64,000 nt of DNA. Source: Apostichopus japonicus. Lineage: Eukaryota > Echinodermata > Holothuroidea > Aspidochirotida > Stichopodidae. The stretch lies in contig NC_092570.1 in the NCBI RefSeq assembly GCF_037975245.1, positions 3,245,501 through 3,309,500 of the forward strand, in the 5' to 3' direction. Within the stretch, counting starts at the first letter, position 1; every line of letters starts with the position of its first letter. The position numbers and the translations under genes were made by a program. The notes under the pieces are model-generated. The model saw nothing but the letters and a program-made list of their open reading frames with translations, was not told where the DNA came from and did not search any database. This document shows positions 1 through 11,935 of the stretch, one piece after another.

Positions 1-236
1 ATATCCTGCACGATTAATAATATTGAATAGAAGTGACACAAGACTAATAACGCGAAGATTTAAGGAAGCTTTTCTTTCAAAACTAAATTCGATTATATTT
101 CTGTGTTTATTATTCGACAATTTTTGTTTGATTTATTTCATATGTATATTATATATTCTTTCATATTATGTTTCTATTCATAGCAGTAGATTAAAGATGA
201 GAATGTATTCCATATTGTTGAAAAAGGGACGCTAAG

Positions 237-277
237 GTGTGGAGGGGGAGTAGGTGGGGGGGGGCAGGAGTGGCGGC
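237..277 (+). other. G-rich tract with quadruplex potential
   Basis: Several G runs (5 Gs at 244-248, 9 Gs at 256-264, then GG pairs) are separated by short spacers, so a G-quadruplex on the + strand is possible. No gene start lies next to it, and it may simply be a degenerate G-rich repeat. Confidence 0.4.
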
Positions 278-828
278 CAATCAACACTCTTGCCATCCGG
301 TTCAAGAACTGCTAAGGGCATAGCTCAATTTGACAAATACGTGACCTTGTAACTTCTTTTCTGTCGCAAAAAAAAATAATATGCAGTGGAAGGTGGTCAG
401 TTTGTTGTGTGTCCTTCCCCACCCACCCCATCCCCACCCCCACCCTCTGAAATCCTAACGTAAGCAATTGACAAAGACATGTATCTTTCTGCTAACACAA
501 TTCCTTAATTCCTTACTTCTTTATTTGTAAGTTTTTTTTTTATATAAATATATAGAACCAATTTCATAGATCTTAAATAATAAATAAGTTATTAAAATAT
601 TCCAAATGGTTGACGTCTATGATCTATTCAGGCTTGAATACACACCATGAACAGAGATGAACACAACAATAAACAATAGATGAAGAACAAAATGAAGGAG
701 AAGAAGAAGAAGAAGGAAAACTGTGGCAACTTGTGTCTGAATAGAATGCGTTGTCATTCGTTTACCCTCAACTGTTAAGCTACATATTTTATATTTTAAT
801 ATTTTTTATTCGATCCGGAAATACATAT

Positions 829-865
829 ATGAGAGAGAGAGGGGTAGGGTTGGGGTGGGGGTGGA
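829..865 (+). other. GA repeat followed by G-quadruplex-type tract
   Basis: A short (GA)n run at 829-840 leads into GGGG-TA-GGG-TT-GGGG-T-GGGGG. This fits the four-run pattern for an intramolecular quadruplex with loops of 1-2 bases. The motif is read directly from the sequence; any function is unknown. Confidence 0.5.
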
Positions 866-3800
866 GAGAATGGTTACAATTATGCGGCACTCAAGTCTAT
901 GAACGTACTAAAAATTGCACAACCCGTTAAAATCCGAGTATAACTAAAACCACTGTAGTCAAGAAGGGTAGGGTACAGGAGAGATGGAATAGGGGAGGGG
1001 GTAGGGAGTAACCACGTATGTTTGAATATCACACTGATTGATGAGAATGTTACACTGGTATACATTCCAACTCACACGGCAGCTTTAAAGTTTTAAATCA
1101 CCGGGGAAAATAATCTCCCAACCAACCATTCAAGTAATACAATTCCGGACCCTTGGGTCAAAATAGCTTCCTCTTGATCATCATTTATCTCTTTATTTTG
1201 AGCTTAAAATAAGGGGAAAACAGTTATTGTAATAGACTGGTTGAAAGACACACTGTCTGCAGTCAAATTAAAACTAAAGACTTATTACTTCCTTTCATAT
1301 GAAAATGAAAGGGCTTATGTTGTTTTCTTGCTATTTATTTATTTAAGATTCCGCGCCCCTCAGAGCTTCCAACGCCCCCCCCCCCCACCACCACCACGCC
1401 CTGTTCCTATAAATAATAACCAGAGAATAATTCATCTGGAACCGCATTACAACGTGCCACAGAGTGTTTTACTTTAAATTGCTACAGATTTGCAAGAATT
1501 TATGGCAAACTGAGAGAAAACTAGAGTAAAATCTAGCAAATGTTAGTATTTTCTGACTATTCTCAAGTTCTGAATCGACTTTCAAACTTTCAAAATTCAG
1601 GGAAAAGGTGATTTATAAATGGAATTTAATGATTTCTTATTTTATAAGAAGCCAACAATTTGTTGACGTTTAATAAAAACATGGGAACCTGTTACTAATA
1701 AAATTAAACTTGAAAACCTGTTAAGCCGAAGGTATTTTGAAGGGGAAAAATATATAAATTACATTAATTTAGCTTTTTGTTTTACTCTTAAAATTGTTTA
1801 ATAGTAGTCTGGGTTAGAAATGCCCGTAAAGAAAAGAGAATAAATTTTTACATCTTATTTTATAGCTTTACTTTACAGAGAAAAAAAAACAGTTGAACAT
1901 TTTGATTTTGAATTTTGACAAGGGAAGGCAATGCTCTTGAGAGAGTACAGAAGGTTACCTGTCACAGTAATTATATCCTGCTATATGAATTCGTTTAAAT
2001 TCATGAATTGTCTTAAATTCTTAAGTTTTGAATAAAACCAATACTTAATATTTTCAGTACAAAGGGACTGAAACGAACGTAATTAGGACCGTTCTGGAAT
2101 TTGACAAACTTAATTGCAGTGTTAATTATAAAATGATATTAATTTAACTACAAGAAAAGAGAGTGAAACTTCATTCTTTAAGATGGCTTATAGTATGGAT
2201 CAATGTTGTGATGAGTGAGTGATAACGCTTTCTGGGAATGAAATCCTATCAATTTGGCTTCCAATTGAGCACATAAACAAATGGAATCGAAGGAGAGGAG
2301 AAAGAGGGAGGGGTAAGGAGGGGTAGGGTGAATGAGACCGGTGTAGAACATAATATAGAATTTTTTAGCGAAATCTACTCTATTTATACACATTCAATTT
2401 TTCTTTTTCTGTGTTTTTTTTTGTGTGTATAGGAATTAATTTTAATGCAACAAAGACACGCGAATATCAATCTTCCTGTCTATGTGGAGAAGTTTCTAAA
2501 AAGATTTAAAAAGTTCAAAAACGTGAAACACATGTGCAAGACGAACACGCACACTTATAGAAACACACACAATCGTCATCACATGTAAGCCTAACTGCAT
2601 GCGCAATACATGTTAAATTGTTCATATTTTTTAGTCAATTTAACCTTTTGAAATTATTATTAAAATGATTATTTAACAGCTGATCTTTTGAAACCATGAA
2701 CAAAAATAAATATTCATATTGAGAGTCATCATTTTTTTTTTTTTAAATAGGAGAATGGTAAAAAGACTCATATATTTTTTTGGCCTCCAAGATGACAAGT
2801 TCATTTATATAGCCTACTTATGGGAATAACCACGAGATGATATTATTGCTAGAGATCTTCTCAATAAGCAGAAGACACAAAAAAAAAAAAAAAAACACGG
2901 GAAGGAGGAGTTCTTGATGAATCTACACATTGTTAAAATTAGTGATTTTATATATTAATATTGTTGAACGTTAGTCACAGATATGCACAATATTGACTGT
3001 ATTAACGAGATGAAACATGAGCTGTTATTGTGAAAGAAAGGGAAAATCATAAAAGGAGAAAAGACCCTTTATTTAAAAATCTGTAACCAGATGCTTTCTT
3101 TACAGCGGTGTAAACTGTAGTTTGAATATCAAGGTAAACTGTCACGTTATCATTCCATTATAAAACAGCGCCATGACTTTAAGATTAAATTAGTTTGATT
3201 CATTTAAAGCAATCTTTCGTAATTGGTGGTGATTGAATAAGTATTTCGGTCTGTCTTTCAACGTGATTAGTAGACAGTTTGTCAGAAATGAAACAAATTG
3301 TAAAAAAAAAAAATTAAAAAAATTAAAAAAACCTCTCTAAAGTGGCATTTTTAAAATAATCAGTCAAAATTCATATTTTGCAATTAATACACTCATTTTT
3401 TGTTGTTGCTACCATTGCTACAAAGCTATACAGAGACGAGACTATTGAGGGGGGGGGGGGGGAACGCGCAAAATGTTGCTTTAAAGAGATTTGACAACTC
3501 TTACAAAGCAAGACAAATAAACTCTCATATATGTTTGTGTACTGAAGAGACGAATCGCAGAACTGTACCAACGATTTGACAAGAATATAAAATGTTATCA
3601 TTTGGTCAACTGCTTTCGAATATTAGCAAATTTATAGTTTGCTTTTTTTCAACAAGGTTTGAGATTTCGCAGCATATATTTGAGAGAGAGAGAGAGTTAA
3701 TTATAAAGATCTTGAACACTATTGTAACTGCCTTTTTGGGAGATTTTACCATGCAGCTCTAGATTATCTTATTTTTAATTTTTTTTATTTTTGGAGGTAG

Positions 3801-5939
3801 AAAATTTTGATTCATATTTAATATAGTGGTTTATATCAAAGCTACCACGTGCAAACATTAGATAAACGATAATATAATTTTGTATATTGAAAGATTTTTA
3901 AGAGACATGACAAGGTACTTCGTGTTTAAAGGTTGATAAGTTTACAGTATATGTATACAGTATGGAAAGGTGTCTTCCCTTTGATTTCATTCAAATAATA
4001 TTAAATTGTAGATATATATAGTAGATATCTATATACATATATAGATATATATTAGATCACTCTTAAACTAGATCCATTGCACTGCCAAATCTCAATACGA
4101 TGTCTATAAACGAAAGCAAAAACCCCATGCACTACCCCCCCCCCTCCCCCTAAATATTGTGGCGGGCGAGACGGTTTATCTTCATTTCATTTCTAACTTT
4201 AGTAATGTAAAATGATAATTCCTTAATGATAAACAAAGTTTTTCTGACTTTCATAAGCCAGAGAATTGTTTCAATTGCTCGCTGACTTCATACCAAGTCA
4301 TAGAGCAGATTGAAAAAGAAAAACATGATACCAGCAGACAAACTACTTAAAATGAGCTGCATAAACTTTCTAAAATGGAATATATATAAATATATATATT
4401 TATATATATATGTATAAGGTGAGAATAAATAACGGTTGCAAGCTGCATAGACAAAAACTGTGGTTCGCATGGTGAGTTGTGGTTTTCAATTTATGATATC
4501 AAAACATTACCTAAATATTATACCGTGCATGATGGGTAAAAATAAAAAGAATAATTTTTACGGATGGTCTGTTTTATTGCTTGAATTTGAGACGAAAAAT
4601 AAATTGGCTCCCAATAGCGAATTTGATTTGTGAAAGGTAGGAATACTCTTCTACAAAATTTCTATTTCTTTCCTTAAAGATATAATATCATGTTCCATTT
4701 AATTATTTTTTTTATTTTTTTTATTTGATAGTATTTATATCAAACAGAGTCAAAGCAAAATAGATATCATGCTAAATTGTGGTATTTGGATATTTTGTTT
4801 AACTCAAAGGGAAAATATTGTTTATTAATAATTAAATACATTTAACAGATATTTTACAAAACTTGATTTTTAATGTGTATAAATGATTGATTTCAATATT
4901 GAAAGTTGTCAAATTAATATGCTATTGTTTTGCTTTTATCTTCGCTTCGATCGAATATTAGATTGTCATAACAGGTTAACCGTTCGTGTGTATAATGTAA
5001 AGACATGCTGGCCAAACAACACAATACATAGGACCTACATAATAATTATTTGGCATTTGTGAAGACGAAAAATGAAGAATAATGTAATAATGATAACAAT
5101 AACAATAAATGATCATCATTGTTAACAAAACAAATAAAGAAGGGGGGGGGGGGGGCTATACATGACTACGGTTAGGTATTAAAAATATAATTCAAATTTG
5201 AAAAAAAGAGATTTATATCTTACCGTGCATAACCTATGTAGATAAGTTCCAAATAACAAGTGTGTATGTCTCTGTCTTGCTATAGCTGGTATGATAAATG
5301 GTTCATAATTCTTGATTTGAGTTTGGTATATAATAGATATTTCCCGCCAACGCTCAAATGCTTAAGTTCGATGTCTGGTTACTAAATGAATACACGAGTA
5401 AAAACACAATGCTATAAATATATATATCTCTCGCTGTATATATATATTATGTCTAGATATATTTGCACTAGTACCAGAAACACGTGACAAGGTTTGCTAG
5501 CGTTTAAAACGTATTGTAGTACAGTTACGCATGACTGCGCCAGTTACCTACAATATCATTCGCCACAACGTAACTTCAGCGACCCGCCAAAAAAACCCAA
5601 CAAAACAACTTGGTTCGCTTACAAATAACTGTTTCCCTTTGTTATTTGCAAACATTAAAGAATCATCTGAAAGCTGCTTATAAGCGTCAGTCTTGTCCTA
5701 AATAACGAAACATATTCATTCGCTAGTGTTCTTCAGGATTATAATTTAATTTGATAAAATACCGTAATAAGGTCCGACTAACTTCATACGCGATTTCCTA
5801 CTATCTAGTACAGAGTCATGTCGGTTAAATTACCTATGATAATGATTATTTTTTATTCTTTAAAAAGGATCCACTATGCCTAAATGGTGCGACGCTCTTC
5901 CTTTGGGAATTATCAACTAACAACGAAATAGTATCATAG

Positions 5940-6185
5940 TTAACGCCAACGATCTATAGAGCACTTCGTGTCATTCGTAACGGCCTTCCCAGTGACAAAC
6001 AGGCCGTCTGCTCTCGGTTAAAAAACGATGCTTCGATCCTCCTTACCGTAATCAACACCGAGCAATATGTTTTCAACGGAGGAATCCAATATTTGCAGCT
6101 AAGAAACAGGAAGCAAAATAGACAAGCAAAGCGGCTACCACCATCCTTCATTGTCCACGAATCTAGCGAAAGTCGGTTCCAATAA
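5940..6185 (+). other. Open frame without start codon, possible exon remnant
   Basis: Eighty-one codons are open from just after a TAG (5937-5939) to a TAA (6183-6185). There is no ATG inside, so it could only be coding as an internal or terminal exon. The patch is more GC-balanced than its surroundings and the amino-acid mix is even, with no low complexity. I see no convincing acceptor beyond the weak ATCATAG at its left edge, and I recognise no domain. An open stretch this long is expected by chance several times in 64 kb. Confidence 0.15.
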
Positions 6186-6363
6186 TGGCCTGTTCTTTCC
6201 CTGGAAGAATATTCGTTGAATGGAACACAACCACTTCCTCCAGGGCTCGTTTGAGGAAATAATCTTTAAAAAAAAAATTCACTGTGTTTTTTTCTCTTCT
6301 TCTTCTTCTCTTCACATCGCGGTTCACACATCAATGTAGGTCAGGGTTACGGCTAGTCGAAAC

Positions 6364-6624
6364 ATGAACTGCGCCCTCGTTACTACGTGGGTCATCGCGT
6401 CCCAGTTCATGTGTATAGCTTGTGTTTTCGTCTGCAGCGCCTCGATCGCTGTTCGTGAACTGCACCTACTAAAACGGCGGATGCTTAAAGGAATATATAA
6501 GGTGATGAATAGAATAGGTCGCGTGCGGTATCAAAAAGAGGGAACACTTTATAGATGTTCGTTTGGGACTATGAAAAACTCTAAAGAAGCGTTAAATGTG
6601 TTAATAAGTTTCACAAAAGTGTGA
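6364..6624 (+). CDS. Possible small secreted-protein ORF or first exon (weak)
   Basis: An 86-codon frame starts with ATG. Its first 29 residues are hydrophobic and Cys/Ala/Val-rich (starting MNCALVTTWVIAS), resembling a signal peptide or membrane anchor. A basic stretch follows (LLKRRMLKGIYK). A possible splice donor (AAG|GTGATG) follows codon 46, so a first coding exon is conceivable. The upstream 400 bases are more GC-balanced than the rest of the region, as promoters often are. I recognise no family, and chance cannot be excluded. Confidence 0.2.
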   Translation: MNCALVTTWVIASQFMCIACVFVCSASIAVRELHLLKRRMLKGIYKVMNRIGRVRYQKEGTLYRCSFGTMKNSKEALNVLISFTKV

Positions 6625-6733
6625 AAACTACGGAAATATATTTCCTAGAAGAAGCAGAAAAACTACTATGACATTTGCAAAGCAAATAAGCAGACATCCA
6701 CTTCATAGGAAGCAAAAAAAAGTGTTGCACTTC

Positions 6734-6766
6734 AAAAAAAAAAAAAAAAATTGGGGGGGGGGGGGG
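6734..6766 (+). repeat. Poly-A followed by poly-G homopolymer
   Basis: Seventeen A, two T and then fourteen G follow one another. It is one of many long poly-G or poly-C runs in the window and could be an assembly-sensitive site. Confidence 0.8.
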
Positions 6767-6978
6767 ACATTGCCAAGTTGGTGATAAATATTTATTATGA
6801 TTTGTACATATATCAAGAAAATAATTTAACTATTCTTTTTGTGTTATAAGTTAAAACAAATGCCTATTTAACGACATAGAACATTTTGTTAGCATTTATT
6901 GTTTACAAATATTAATCAAGTAATACAAGTACAAAGCCGCTGATATGCTTAATTATATTTGTAGGACTTACACGCAGC

Positions 6979-7140
6979 AGGCCCGGATTACTCAATAGGC
7001 ACAGTAGGTACTGTGGCTGGGGCCTACGAAGAAAACGGAGGCTTACGAAGTAAATGGGGGAAGGGGCCTACGAAGAAAACGGGGGCCTACGAAGAAAATG
7101 GGGCATGCGAAGAAAATGGAGGCCTGCGAAGAAAATACAA
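6979..7140 (+). repeat. hAT-like end sequence with a 19 bp minisatellite
   Basis: The stretch opens with GCAGGCCCGGATTACTCAAT, a phrase I associate with ends of ZMYM-type hAT transposons (from memory, not searched). From about 7018 it becomes a tandem repeat of roughly 19 bp. The core is GGCCTACGAAGAAAAYGG, about six imperfect units to 7132. Some units keep an open reading frame, but the repeat explains that. No matching opposite terminus was found nearby. Confidence 0.5.
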
Positions 7141-7164
7141 TATAGGCCTACTTCCATTCCCCAT

Positions 7165-7533
7165 CCCACATATAACTTATGTTCCGTCGCCTCTGCTTAA
7201 TTAAATTTTAATTGGTTAACGGTACAATTGAATGTACACATACAATGGAGCCTAACTTATAAAAATTGTTCACTCTAAGTCAGACAAGAAGTCAGCCAGC
7301 ATTTTCTTTGGCTTTGTAAAAGTCGTGAAGCTGAGGGCATGTTAATAGAAAAAGAAAAATATAGTTTCAAGAGAAACCAATTAAAAGCGCTCTGTGGCCA
7401 TGGAAATCGTCCATATTAATTATAACGGCATATGACTCAAATTTTAAAGTTTTATATTGTTCATGTGTATGTGCACTTGTTCTGCACTCTGACTGAGATC
7501 TTGAACAAATGAATTGTCCTCAGATGTCATTTG
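7165..7533 (+). repeat. Diverged segmental duplication, copy 1
   Basis: This segment aligns along its whole length with 7840-8235, in the same order and orientation. Shared anchors include AATGGAGCCTAACTTAT, TATAAAAATTGTTC, AAGTCAGCCA, AGAAACCAATTAAAA, CCATATTAATTATAA and CCTCAGATGTCATTT. Small indels separate the copies. It lies between the minisatellite at 7018 and a 15-base G run at 7565-7579. I read it as a diverged duplicate of an unidentified non-coding, probably transposon-derived, unit. Confidence 0.75.
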
Positions 7534-7769
7534 GAGCGAGTAAAGTCGGCTGCGGATCGGCGATGGGGGGGGGGGGGGGACGTGCCTATCAGATTTGTGA
7601 AAATCCTCAGAGGTGCTCATTTTCTTAAGTTAGAATTGCCCCATATTGTTGGTTAGCTGAAATACATTCAAATACTGGAATTTTAGGTACATAATGCACA
7701 TGGATAGAGTTTTTTTTTTCTGTAGTGAAGTTTTAAGATGAATTTTGGGTTTTCCCAAAAAAAATCAAA

Positions 7770-7839
7770 GTCACGTGTCCCACAACCCCAAGAATTTCGT
7801 ACCGCCCTTGCCCTTACCCTTCACCCTTGCCCTTCGCCC
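7770..7839 (+). repeat. CCCTT-type minisatellite
   Basis: Imperfect units of CCCTTG and CCCTTA/CCCTTC repeat between 7803 and 7840, just ahead of the second duplicated segment. It is simple sequence. Confidence 0.6.
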
Positions 7840-8235
7840 TCCCACAAATGAATTATTTCCCATCGCCTCTGGTTAAACGTTAAATGTTAATTGGTTTACG
7901 GTACAGTTGAAAGTACATTTAATGGAGCCTAACTTATTAACTTATAAAAATTGTTCCAGCTAAGCATAGATACGAAGTCAGCCAACCTTTTTTGACTTTG
8001 TCAAGGTCGTGCAGCTGAAGGTATGTAAATAACTGTGGGGGAAAACATAGTTACAACAGAAACCAATTAAAAACGTTCCGTCTGGTTTGTTAATTGTCCA
8101 ATAAAATAGTCCATATTAATTATAATGGTATATATTTTACATTTAAATGTGATATTGTCTGTATGTGTATATGTGCACTAAGTCTGCACTCTGAGGACTT
8201 GAACAAATGTTTTCCAAGTCCTCAGATGTCATTTC
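7840..8235 (+). repeat. Diverged segmental duplication, copy 2, with hairpin
   Basis: This is the partner of 7165-7533. Near its right end it carries an 11 bp perfect inverted repeat, CTGAGGACTTG at 8191-8201 and CAAGTCCTCAG at 8215-8225, with a 13-base loop. In copy 1 the same place is mutated (ACTGAGATCTTG... GTCCTCAG), so this copy keeps the better hairpin. The 66-codon frame across the segment is not supported as coding. Confidence 0.75.
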
Positions 8236-8299
8236 AGAGAATTATATTGTTAAGGGGTATCATTATAAGATTTGAAAAATGGAAACAACCATAGGGTCC

Positions 8300-10080
8300 T
8301 CAGTCTGATGTATCACACACCTGGTTGTGTGTGCGTGCTAATTGTGCGGGGGATGTACCGGTAGTTGTGTGAAGATTTTTAACACTAAAATGTTTCATAT
8401 AAATAAAACTCTCTGGTGGTCACCTTTTTTACATTTTACAGAATATTTAATGCTGTAATCTCGTGTATGAGTGATGAAACTTGTCCATTGAAGCTCGATT
8501 TATTAAATTATTTCACTGTCTGTTTGTAAACTCTGCCAATTATTCCTGCAGATTTTCGGAAGGTTCAAATAACGTACCGTATTAAAAAATTTCCCACAAA
8601 TATATATTAGATAATTATTCCATAGCTCAGAGAGTCAGAAATGCTCTGTAGATGATGCATACGTTAAAAGAAGCTAAACAACTTTAGTTGTTGGTGATCC
8701 ATCGCGGGAGTGGGGGCGTGGGGGAGGGGTGGGTGGGGGGGGGGGGGAGGGGCACAGGAAAGGGAAATGGGAGTGGATATAGAAAGCTAAGGGTAGGACG
8801 GACAGGGCAAGGAAAGAGAGCACACATTTTAAGAGTAATATCATGGATTAAGGCATTGTTTTTTTCACTGAAAAATATTAAGTTAAACAGTTATGAAGAT
8901 GCTTGAATAATTTTTTGGGAACCAAAGAAAATGTCTTCCTTGGAGAACACAAAGAATTGTCAAGAATTCTGCTCTGTATACATTCAACAAAAATGGGGTG
9001 AAAAACAACGTGGCAGTCCCAGAACACGTTGCTGTAAAAGTTCGTCATGAATTTGTGCCAAAAAATAACACATATATAGGAATTGTTATGTTTTCATAGT
9101 AGATAGCCTAAAGTGTCGATTGGTACGTATTATTCTGTTTAAAAAACTAAACTCGAAATAGTGCATCTTTGAATCTCTTATTGAATACCATGGCTTGGTA
9201 AAAAAATATATTTCACCAATTTTTAATACTAAACGTATTATTCCATTTCGATAAAGCAGTACATGCATGGGACTTGGGAGGGTTAGGGTTAGTGAATATT
9301 GTGTTGATTGATATGGAGTAGGCCAACTTCAAAATGCTCTCAGTTTTGAGAGGACAAGGGTATATTATTTTGAAAAACAAGTGAAAATACGGTGAAATAT
9401 GTTTTTTCGTACTGAAGTCTACAAAGAGAGTGAGAGAGAGTAGGCTAAAATTTAAGCCTTTATCGGTTTTCATATAATAATAAAAAAAGACGCCAATTAT
9501 AGAATGATATACTTGTGACGTAATATAACTGAAAAAAAAGGGAAACTGCTGACTACTAATTATGCAAATGCGATATAGAGTACGTCAGCAGGTAATCATT
9601 CATGTAATCGAGTACAGGCGCTTTCAGATATCGGAAAGGGAGACCGGGAAAATTTCTAGATGTATAGGTGAGATATAAACAGATAAATGCAGAAAGGAAC
9701 GTTTATATTTCTGATAATTTGAAGATGATGATGATGATGATGAGAGGGAGGGAGAGAGAGAAAATAGGGATGGAAAATGACTTTTGGAGGCAATATCAAA
9801 GAAAATAAGAAGACGGAAGTACGTCAGAATGCTATAATATTTACACAAATGGGGCTTAAAGAGTCAATAAAGTTCAACATAAGGTCCAACATTAAATATC
9901 GATAGATTATAGTTACAATTTACGATCATATAAAATGTAAATGATGATTATTTTGAAAACATTTATATCTTCAAGCCATTTCTTATTCATTTATTTAACA
10001 TTACTTGCAAGGATATTTTGGAGTAGGCATAGAATAGCTACTAGTACAATACTAGGTCTCCTACAATTATAGAAATCAAT
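8300..10080. other. Non-coding block
   Basis: No gene is supported. It holds a G-rich region at 8705-8752 with a 13-base G run, two TTAGGG-like units near 9278-9292, a short (GAT)n at 9723-9742, and an A run at 10084-10100. Minus-strand frames of 60-86 codons here show no motifs. Confidence 0.6.
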
Positions 10081-10127
10081 TTAAAAAAAAAAAAAAAAAA
10101 ATTCACTCTTAAGCGTACAGGAGTAGA

Positions 10128-10215
10128 ATCAATGTGGCCGAGTGGTCATGACTTATAGATCTGTGACACGAATGTCCGAGGTTCGAGTCCCAAACGGACG
10201 GAGACGGTTACGGTG
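10128..10215 (+). mobile_element. tRNA-derived SINE head
   Basis: A Pol III A box (TGGCCGAGTGG, 10135-10145) and B box (GGTTCGAGTCC, 10180-10190) lie 45 bases apart, as in a tRNA gene. The acceptor and T stems do not pair well, so this is a tRNA-related SINE or tRNA pseudogene and not a working tRNA. A short body follows, then a (TA)-rich tail at 10230-10280, the same arrangement as the other SINEs in this window. Poly-A lies just upstream. It has a different head sequence from the SINEs at 15364 and 17946. Confidence 0.65.
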
Positions 10216-10229
10216 ATGATTGATCTGTA

Positions 10230-10248
10230 AAATATATATATAAATATA

Positions 10249-10279
<31 letters not shown>

Positions 10280-10280
10280 G
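10230..10280 (+). repeat. (TA)n tail
   Basis: TA dinucleotides with a few AAT interruptions. It probably forms the 3' tail of the SINE at 10128. Confidence 0.8.
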
Positions 10281-10379
10281 TTTCCAGTTGCTTTATGATT
10301 AATAAATGCTGTCTGAAACATACATAAATCTTGGAATGTGTGAGACACGTCAATTGCCATATATATGTACATACATTTC

Positions 10380-11610
10380 TTTTTTTCAATTACCCTTTCT
10401 TTTTAGTCTCATCTCGACATGAATTACAAATATCCATCTCAATTTCACTGCATGAGAGGCCGTAACAGAGACGTATCCTCTTCTCCAGAAAAACCGTCTG
10501 AACCAGACCCAATTATCGCCAATAACAAACCATGTATATAGTATATACACGGTCTCCATATATAAATACTCAATCGTAGGTAGGTATATACACGGACGGT
10601 ACCGTGATAACATCGCGGCGGACGATGAACCATCATCATTCACCAGGTTGCTTCATATGCTCGTAAGAAACATGGACTTAATTATCACGGCATATGAAGT
10701 ACTTTTCCTGTACATAGACATTAACCAAGCGATGGATGTTCGAGGTCACCGTATAATATATTCATATTTGAAAGCATCGTGAAATGTTAAAACACTCACG
10801 AAATCCTTGGTGAACTTTCCGAATTGAACTCCGTTCGCACGGCGTGCTTATAAAATAAAAATATTGCATGCAAGAAGGAATATATATAATAAAATATAAA
10901 TAACACTAAAAAAAAAAAATCACTTCGACTTTTCCCCGGCATCTGCCATAAATTAACCAATAAGCGTCCAATTTATGTCCAAACTTCGTCACAATGATGT
11001 AATATAGAGCATGTTACTTTAATGGGGATTCTAACCAGCCATATTTAAACCAAAATGTGATACCCCGAGCTCTTGTACGGTATTGACGATTAAACACGTT
11101 AAAGTCGACCGCTGCTATATTTAAAGACCTGACATGGTTATTGTCCGGACATTGAGGGGTCATTATCCGCTTACCAATCACGATCAACATCGACGAGTTG
11201 AAGTGAACTGGAAAATAAGTGTTTCCGACGGAATCAAAATTGTTATTACAACACAGATCTCAAATCTGTTTTCGGAGGGAATTAACGCAATAGACATTAA
11301 AATGACATTTTCCCTCTTTCAGACGCGGGTGATGTTAGTTTCAGGTTAGACTATATAATACAGTAGCAAATAATATAGAACGGTGTATGTACAAGTGACC
11401 GTTAACTATGGATAATGTGTTCGGTTTACATGAAACATATAGATATTTCTGGTTTATTCATTGAACATACTATTACCATCTTCTATTTCTCATCAGACGG
11501 ACTCATTCAAGTAAAACACCACACATTACCGTGTAAACATTACAACGTTCCAACCCCATACCCTGCCCTGTGCTACCCTGCCATCCACCCCCTCCTTTCC
11601 CCTTTGTTAA
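10380..11610. other. Non-coding block, more GC-balanced
   Basis: No gene is supported. Base composition is more even than average, with several CpG-containing words between 10440 and 11200. A 9 bp inverted pair (TTCATATGC and GCATATGAA) lies within 10640-10700. Frames of 64-85 codons on both strands overlap each other without motifs. Confidence 0.5.
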
Positions 11611-11621
11611 TGACTCTAAAA

Positions 11622-11921
11622 CATGGTTTCCCTAACTTTATCCCCCCACGAAACCCCTGTGGATGTCAGAGTTGTCCACGAACCCCCAACTTTTCGAGAC
11701 ACGATCTGAGTCATTATTATACTATAATACGCATAACAGTGCTTCGTAAAAGAACAAGTTTATAGTGTAATATTGTAATTAAAAAAAAACAAGCGATGAA
11801 GAAATATTTATTTGGAAACTTCAAGATCAGATCACGAAATTTATCAAACGTCTCACGAACCCCCTGGGATGGACTCACGCAACCGCCTGGGGGTTCATGT
11901 ACCCCAGTTAGGGAACCCCTG
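11622..11921. mobile_element. hAT-type MITE, 300 bp
   Basis: The left end reads CATGGTTTCCCTAACT; the right end, reverse-complemented, reads CAGGGGTTCCCTAACT. This gives imperfect terminal inverted repeats of the classic hAT CAGGGGTTCCC type. Immediately outside lie CTCTAAAA (11614-11621) and CTCTAGAA (11922-11929), an 8 bp target duplication with one mismatch, as hAT transposases make. The interior is AT-rich and has no transposase, so it is non-autonomous. The 116-codon frame at 11415-11765 runs across its left end and is not a gene. Confidence 0.85.
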
Positions 11922-11935
11922 CTCTAGAATGTCAC

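Larger units (their letters stand above)
1..5939. other. Non-coding AT-rich block
   Basis: I see no supportable gene here. The stretch is AT-rich, with short (TA)n tracts near 4010-4050, 4380-4410 and 5415-5450. It has homopolymer runs: C at 1375-1386, G at 3449-3462, G at 5142-5155, A at 2879-2895. It also has two G-rich tracts listed separately. The longest open frames are 60-80 codons, without splice context or recognisable motifs, and overlap simple sequence. Confidence 0.7.

Noticed and set aside
8191-8225. CTGAGGA within a hairpin, checked as a hammerhead core
   Set aside because: The stem pairs the core bases themselves, and no GAAA follows; it is only a simple hairpin.
9278-9292. Telomere-like TTAGGG pair
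   Set aside because: Only two units; not an interstitial telomere array.
10128-10201. Functional tRNA gene
   Set aside because: Boxes fit, but acceptor and T stems do not pair; a SINE head is the better reading.
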